This document shows, piece after piece, positions 5,230-5,548 of a stretch of DNA of 5,548 nucleotides; within the stretch, counting starts at the first letter, position 1; every line of letters starts with the position of its first letter. The position numbers and the translations under genes are program-made. A model generated the notes under the pieces. It had not been told where the DNA came from. It was given only the letters and a program-made list of their open reading frames with translations, and made no database searches. Source of the stretch: Planctomycetia bacterium (GTDB taxonomy: Bacteria > Planctomycetota > Phycisphaerae > Phycisphaerales > SM1A02); contig SYIB01000258.1 of assembly GCA_005798965.1 (NCBI GenBank), positions 1 through 5,548 of the forward strand, in the 5' to 3' direction.

Positions 5230-5263
5230 CATCCGGGTGAGCAGGCTTCAGCGAAGCCGGATG
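5230..5263. terminator. Stem-loop downstream of the ferredoxin gene
   Basis: GGCTTC (5244-5249) pairs with GAAGCC (5253-5258) around an AGC loop. CATCC (5230-5234) can pair with GGATG (5259-5263) across a nine-base bulge. No T-tract follows, so this may be an RNA 3'-end structure or a weak terminator for the ferredoxin transcript. Confidence 0.4.
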
Positions 5264-5298
5264 TTCCAGCTGCAGGCCACGCTGGGCCCATGGCCACA

Positions 5299-5322
5299 AT
5301 TGACCTGCAATTCCAGATCAAT
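5299..5322 (-). terminator. Hairpin just past the stop of the right-edge - strand gene
   Basis: ATTGATCTG and CAGGTCAAT (read on the - strand) form nine pairs around GAATTG. One pair is a G-U wobble in - strand RNA; on the + strand the same position is a C-A mismatch, so the structure favours the - strand transcript. It starts 15 bases beyond the stop at 5338. No T-tract follows. Confidence 0.35.
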
Positions 5323-5337
5323 CCGGGCTCCTGCCGC

Positions 5338-5548
5338 TCAGTCTTCGGCAGGGGCTTCCTTGTTCACGCCGCTCGAGGCGTCGGGGCGCTCCGTCCAATC
5401 CTCGCAGCGACTGCCGAGGTTGAGTTCGCTCGGCATGGTCTTGCGATAGCCGAGCTTGCGTGCCACTTCGAGCACGTCGGTCCAGCTCGGGAAGGGCTTG
5501 GCATTGACTCGCTTGAAGGCGTCGATGGCCATGAGCCACAGGTACTGC
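5338..5548 (-). CDS. C-terminal part of an unrecognised protein, cut by the window edge
   Basis: The frame is open to the right edge; 69 residues are visible, beginning QYLWLMAIDAFKRVNAKPF. The Met at 5532 is probably internal, because the codons before it continue without a stop and the LWLMAIDAF stretch reads as one hydrophobic helix. PSWTDVLEVARKLGYRKTMP is the most conserved-looking segment and predicts two short helices. The end, from about SRCEDWTERP onward, is polar and probably disordered, finishing EAPAED. I do not recognise the family and the N-terminal domain is missing, so no function is proposed. It is convergent with the ferredoxin gene and separated by 137 bases. Confidence 0.65.
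   Translation of the reverse strand, partial: QYLWLMAIDAFKRVNAKPFPSWTDVLEVARKLGYRKTMPSELNLGSRCEDWTERPDASSGVNKEAPAED

Noticed and set aside
5283..5290. Palindrome TGGGCCCA in the convergent intergenic region
   Set aside because: An 8-base GC-rich palindrome is expected by chance in this composition, and it has no promoter or gene start nearby.

Overview
The window is a dense, GC-rich bacterial segment with short intergenic gaps. It carries two genes on the + strand at the left, three on the - strand in the middle, then a tiny + strand gene, a + strand ferredoxin gene, and the 3' end of a - strand gene cut by the right edge. Protein character (paired imidazolonepropionase-like amidohydrolases, an M16-like protein without zinc ligands, a Lys-rich AKK peptide, a seven-iron type ferredoxin, weak or absent Shine-Dalgarno sites at several first genes) recalls Planctomycetota, perhaps Phycisphaerae. 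This lineage call is inference from protein resemblance only.

Positions 1-2252 hold two co-oriented amidohydrolase-superfamily genes joined by a 4-base overlap. The first is truncated by the window edge and keeps plausible metal-ligand histidines and the late Asp. The second has a secretion signal, but the HxH metal motif reads A-T-T and a later ligand His is replaced by Glu. It therefore looks like a non-catalytic or altered partner of the first.

Positions 2338-4578 are read on the - strand: dapB (lysine/diaminopimelate biosynthesis), an M16 peptidase-like gene overlapping it by ATGA, and an 82-residue protein of unknown function. The last probably has its own promoter, giving a nearly leaderless transcript. 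The M16-like protein lacks all three residues of the HxxEH zinc motif but keeps the C-domain Arg/Tyr signature.

Positions 4579-4759 form a divergent intergenic region with an AT-rich inverted repeat and a weak promoter candidate. It leads to a 23-residue peptide, 12 of its residues lysine, encoded by a 12-base repeat and followed by a strong intrinsic terminator. After that come a ferredoxin gene, a convergent intergenic region with a 12-base tandem duplication and two hairpins, and the C-terminal 69 codons of an unrecognised gene.

No CRISPR array, insertion sequence, tRNA, rRNA or classical defence system is visible. Most of the window looks like chromosomal housekeeping or accessory metabolism. 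The most interesting items are the Lys-rich minigene, the two apparent pseudoenzymes and the small unknown gene with its palindromic promoter region.
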